Part shown: positions 61,994 through 64,000 of the stretch, piece after piece | How positions within the stretch are numbered: the stretch's first letter is position 1 | Layout of the letters: each line of letters begins with the position of its first letter | NCBI GenBank assembly: GCA_963797255.1 | Contig: CAWCOV010000030.1 | Coordinates: forward strand, 372,001 to 436,000 | Direction of reading: 5' to 3' | From: JANXZS01 sp963797255 | GTDB taxonomy: Bacteria; Acidobacteriota; Terriglobia; Terriglobales; Acidobacteriaceae | DNA: 64,000 nucleotides | Notes under the pieces: generated by a model | Database searches by the model: none | What the model saw: the letters and a program-made list of their open reading frames with translations, nothing else | What the model was told of the DNA's origin: nothing | Made by a program: the position numbers and the translations under genes

Positions 61994-64000
61994 CTAATCT
62001 CCAATACTTGTAGTGAGCGACTTGGGCAGCTGAACAGGAATCTCCAGCTGAATGTTTTGTGACGAGTCGCCCAACATGAGTTTGTACGTTCCAGCATCTG
62101 CTTGCCACGCTGAAGATTTCACATCGAAGTAGCTGAAGCTTCTTGGATTGAGATCGATCGAAAGGTGCTTTGTCTGGTCGGGCTGTAGTGCAACTCGTTC
62201 GAATCCCTTCAACTCTTTGGCAGGTCGCTCGACGGTGGTTGAGACCTGGCTTACGTAGAGCTGAGCCACGGTTGCTCCGGCGTGTTTGCCGGTATTCGTA
62301 ACGTCGAAGGTTACAGTAAAGTGACCGTCGGCTGCGGGTGTACTCTTGAGGTTTCCGAAGGAAAAAGTTGTGTAGGAAAGGCCAAATCCAAACGGGTACA
62401 TAGGGGCTACCTGATTATGTTCGTAGCCGCGATAGCCCATGAAGATCCCTTCGCGGTAGACAATCTTGTTTGTGCCGGGGTCTGGATAATAGTGCGCGTA
62501 ACTGGGATTGTCTGTAATGCGCTTTTCCCAGCTAATAGGAAGGTGACCTGATGGATTCTCGTCGCCGAAAAGAAGGCGCGCTGCGGCGGTGCCGCCTTCT
62601 TCACCTGCGTACCAGGTTTCGAGGATGCCCTGCACTTTATCTTGCCAGGTGGAGACGTCCACGCTGCCACCGGAAGTGATAACGACGATCGTCTTTTTAC
62701 CAAGCGCTGCGATCTGCTGGATGAGCTGTTCCTGACCGACGGGCAACTCGAAGCTGCGGTCTCCGCCTTCCGCCTCAGAAGCCGCATTGAAGCCGACGGC
62801 GAGGATGACTGCATCCGCCTTCGATGCCATTTCGAGTGCATCCTTCTCGACAATGGTGTTTAGGGCAGCGATCCCGACGCGCATTCCAGAAACTGATCCG
62901 ATCTGTTGTGACAGTTGCTCCACGACGACTTTGTGTGGAGCTTTTGTGAGCTCGATGGTGGCCTGGTTGAGGATGTATTTGGGAATGACGGAACTGTCGA
63001 AGACAACTGCATCATCGACGAGAAGACGATACTTACCGTCGGTCTGGATGAAGATTGAATATTGGCCTGCCTCCTCCGGCGTGAAATAGCCGGTCCACTT
63101 GCTGCTGTTCGTCGCGCGAACATAGGGGCTTGCGTTCTTGTGCGCGGTGAGCGCGTTGAGTTCCTGCTCTTCCGGCGTGCGACGTGTAGAACCGGGAGTG
63201 CTTAGCGATGGCTCAACAACAGTGCTGGTGACGTCACCTTCGAGATCCGCCTTCGAGTACGTGACATGCGTGACGCCCGGAACAGCACCTTGCGTATCCG
63301 TGGCGAAGTGTGTGAGGCGAGACATCTGATTAATGCTGTAAAGGCCGCGAGCGTAAAGCACCTTCGCTTGCACCCCGAGGTAGTTACTGACACCGACGAG
63401 CAGATTGGTGTTGGCGAAACTCACCACCTCGCCACTGCCACCCCCCGTGGTGACAGTCTGGTTGGCGGTCGGACCGATGACGGCGATGGTTTTGATGGCG
63501 CTCTTATTGAGAGGCAACGCATTGTTCTCATTTTTGAGTAGGACTGCTCCTTCAAGAGCGGCCTGCAGCGAAGCCGCACGACCTTCGAGGTTATAACGAG
63601 GGATGTCGGTGTCGAGTTGAGGACGATCGAGCCATCCGAAGTCAGCGGCGACGCGAAGGATACGTCGCACTTTGTCGTCGAGAGTGGCCTGGGAGATCGT
63701 ACCGTCTTTCAAGAGCGGAAGAATTTTCTCCGGGGCGAAGTAGACACCGAAGGGCATCTCGAGATCGAGGCCGCCGTTGGCCGCCGCCGCGGTGTTGTAT
63801 ACGGAGACCCAGTCGGACATCATGATGCCGGGGAAATGCCATTGATCCTTGGCGACATCAACATTCAGACGTTTGTTCTGCGTCATGTGTTCGCCATTGG
63901 TGAGGTTGTACGAGTCCATGACGGCACCGACTTTGGAAGTTTTCACAGCAGCTTCAAATGCCGGCATATAGATTTCGCGCAAGGTGCGCTCATCGATGAC
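61994..64000 (-). CDS. GH3 beta-glucosidase with PA14 insert, cut by the right edge
   Basis: The frame continues through the right window edge (DERTLREIYMPAFE), so the signal peptide and the first part of the barrel are missing; about 668 residues are visible. The nucleophile Asp is in PGIMMSDWVSVYNTAAA. The second domain (AALEGAVLLKNENNALPL) follows, then a PA14 domain inserted at about residues 290-400 (KWTGYFTPEEAGQYSIFI) that usually shapes the active site for oligosaccharides. The C-terminal fibronectin-III-like domain includes NTGKHAGATVAQLYVS. Acting on beta-glucosides, it fits the plant-polymer lifestyle of the locus. Confidence 0.92.
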   Translation of the reverse strand, partial: VIDERTLREIYMPAFEAAVKTSKVGAVMDSYNLTNGEHMTQNKRLNVDVAKDQWHFPGIMMSDWVSVYNTAAAANGGLDLEMPFGVYFAPEKILPLLKDGTISQATLDDKVRRILRVAADFGWLDRPQLDTDIPRYNLEGRAASLQAALEGAVLLKNENNALPLNKSAIKTIAVIGPTANQTVTTGGGSGEVVSFANTNLLVGVSNYLGVQAKVLYARGLYSINQMSRLTHFATDTQGAVPGVTHVTYSKADLEGDVTSTVVEPSLSTPGSTRRTPEEQELNALTAHKNASPYVRATNSSKWTGYFTPEEAGQYSIFIQTDGKYRLLVDDAVVFDSSVIPKYILNQATIELTKAPHKVVVEQLSQQIGSVSGMRVGIAALNTIVEKDALEMASKADAVILAVGFNAASEAEGGDRSFELPVGQEQLIQQIAALGKKTIVVITSGGSVDVSTWQDKVQGILETWYAGEEGGTAAARLLFGDENPSGHLPISWEKRITDNPSYAHYYPDPGTNKIVYREGIFMGYRGYEHNQVAPMYPFGFGLSYTTFSFGNLKSTPAADGHFTVTFDVTNTGKHAGATVAQLYVSQVSTTVERPAKELKGFERVALQPDQTKHLSIDLNPRSFSYFDVKSSAWQADAGTYKLMLGDSSQNIQLEIPVQLPKSLTTSIGD

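Noticed and set aside
1..64000. tRNA, rRNA, riboswitches, insertion sequences, prophage or integrase genes
   Set aside because: Intergenic regions were read on both strands and none showed conserved RNA motifs, terminal inverted repeats with a transposase, or recombinase genes.

Overview
The window reads as a stretch of chromosome from a soil-type heterotroph of the phylum Acidobacteriota, probably class Terriglobia (the Acidobacteriaceae group). This rests on gene content and protein style: secreted glycosidases with their own transporters, a GH109-type oxidoreductase with a twin-arginine signal, an ECF42 sigma factor with its DGPF partner, a DUF899 protein, small CPFC proteins, and a combined cytochrome bc/aa3 operon. 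No rRNA, tRNA, CRISPR array, transposase or phage gene was seen. Both edges cut genes: a response regulator at the left and a GH3 beta-glucosidase at the right.

Layout. 0-5.2 kb (minus strand): a NitT/TauT-type ABC ATPase and a double-length permease, followed by a CHASE3/GAF histidine kinase and a response regulator. 5.5-5.8 kb: a lone receiver-domain protein ending in a strong bidirectional terminator. 5.9-15.5 kb: a carbohydrate locus in which a secreted GH42 glycosidase diverges from an L-arabinose/L-ribulose operon (epimerase with a frameshift, SSS symporter, small membrane protein, fucose-isomerase-fold isomerase, ribulokinase, and an M24-fold protein that has lost metal ligands). 16.0-25.7 kb (minus strand): a tightly packed nine-gene respiratory operon with cox subunits II, I and III, a membrane protein, a dihaem cytochrome c lipoprotein, a Rieske protein, a cytochrome b fused to cytochrome c, a CtaG-polyferredoxin fusion and a FixH-like protein.

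26.1-31.4 kb: class I fructose-bisphosphate aldolase and a translationally coupled efflux set (TetR, HlyD, ABC ATPase, ABC-2 permease). 31.5-33.8 kb: a secreted SGNH hydrolase and a secreted CE1-type esterase. 33.8-39.2 kb: an amino-sugar set (sugar porter, GH20 hexosaminidase, GH109-type enzyme). 39.4-43.2 kb: glutathione peroxidase, a small cytochrome c, a TIR/deoxyribosyltransferase-like protein and a frameshifted neopullulanase-like GH13. 43.2-43.7 kb: three tandem copies of a hairpin-rich repeat. 43.8-45.8 kb: a second ABC-2 exporter. 45.8-51 kb: an ECF42 sigma factor diverging from a run of small stress-type genes. 51-64 kb: a transglutaminase-like protein, a YdeI-like protein, a GT26 glycosyltransferase, a phytoene-desaturase-like oxidoreductase beside a split lipase-maturation-factor gene, an LLM flavin oxidoreductase, an O-methyltransferase, the helicase HrpB and the GH3 glucosidase.

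The most striking large-scale signal is that five genes (araD, the CE1 esterase, GH13, DUF899 and the lipase maturation factor) are each split by a single +1 frameshift, with full-length homology continuing across the break. Either the assembly carries single-base insertions or the strain is losing these genes. The most interesting biology is the copper-handling CtaG-polyferredoxin fusion inside the respiratory operon, the metal-ligand-depleted M24 protein in the arabinose operon, the ECF42/DGPF cluster with a recognisable self-promoter, and the hairpin repeat array.
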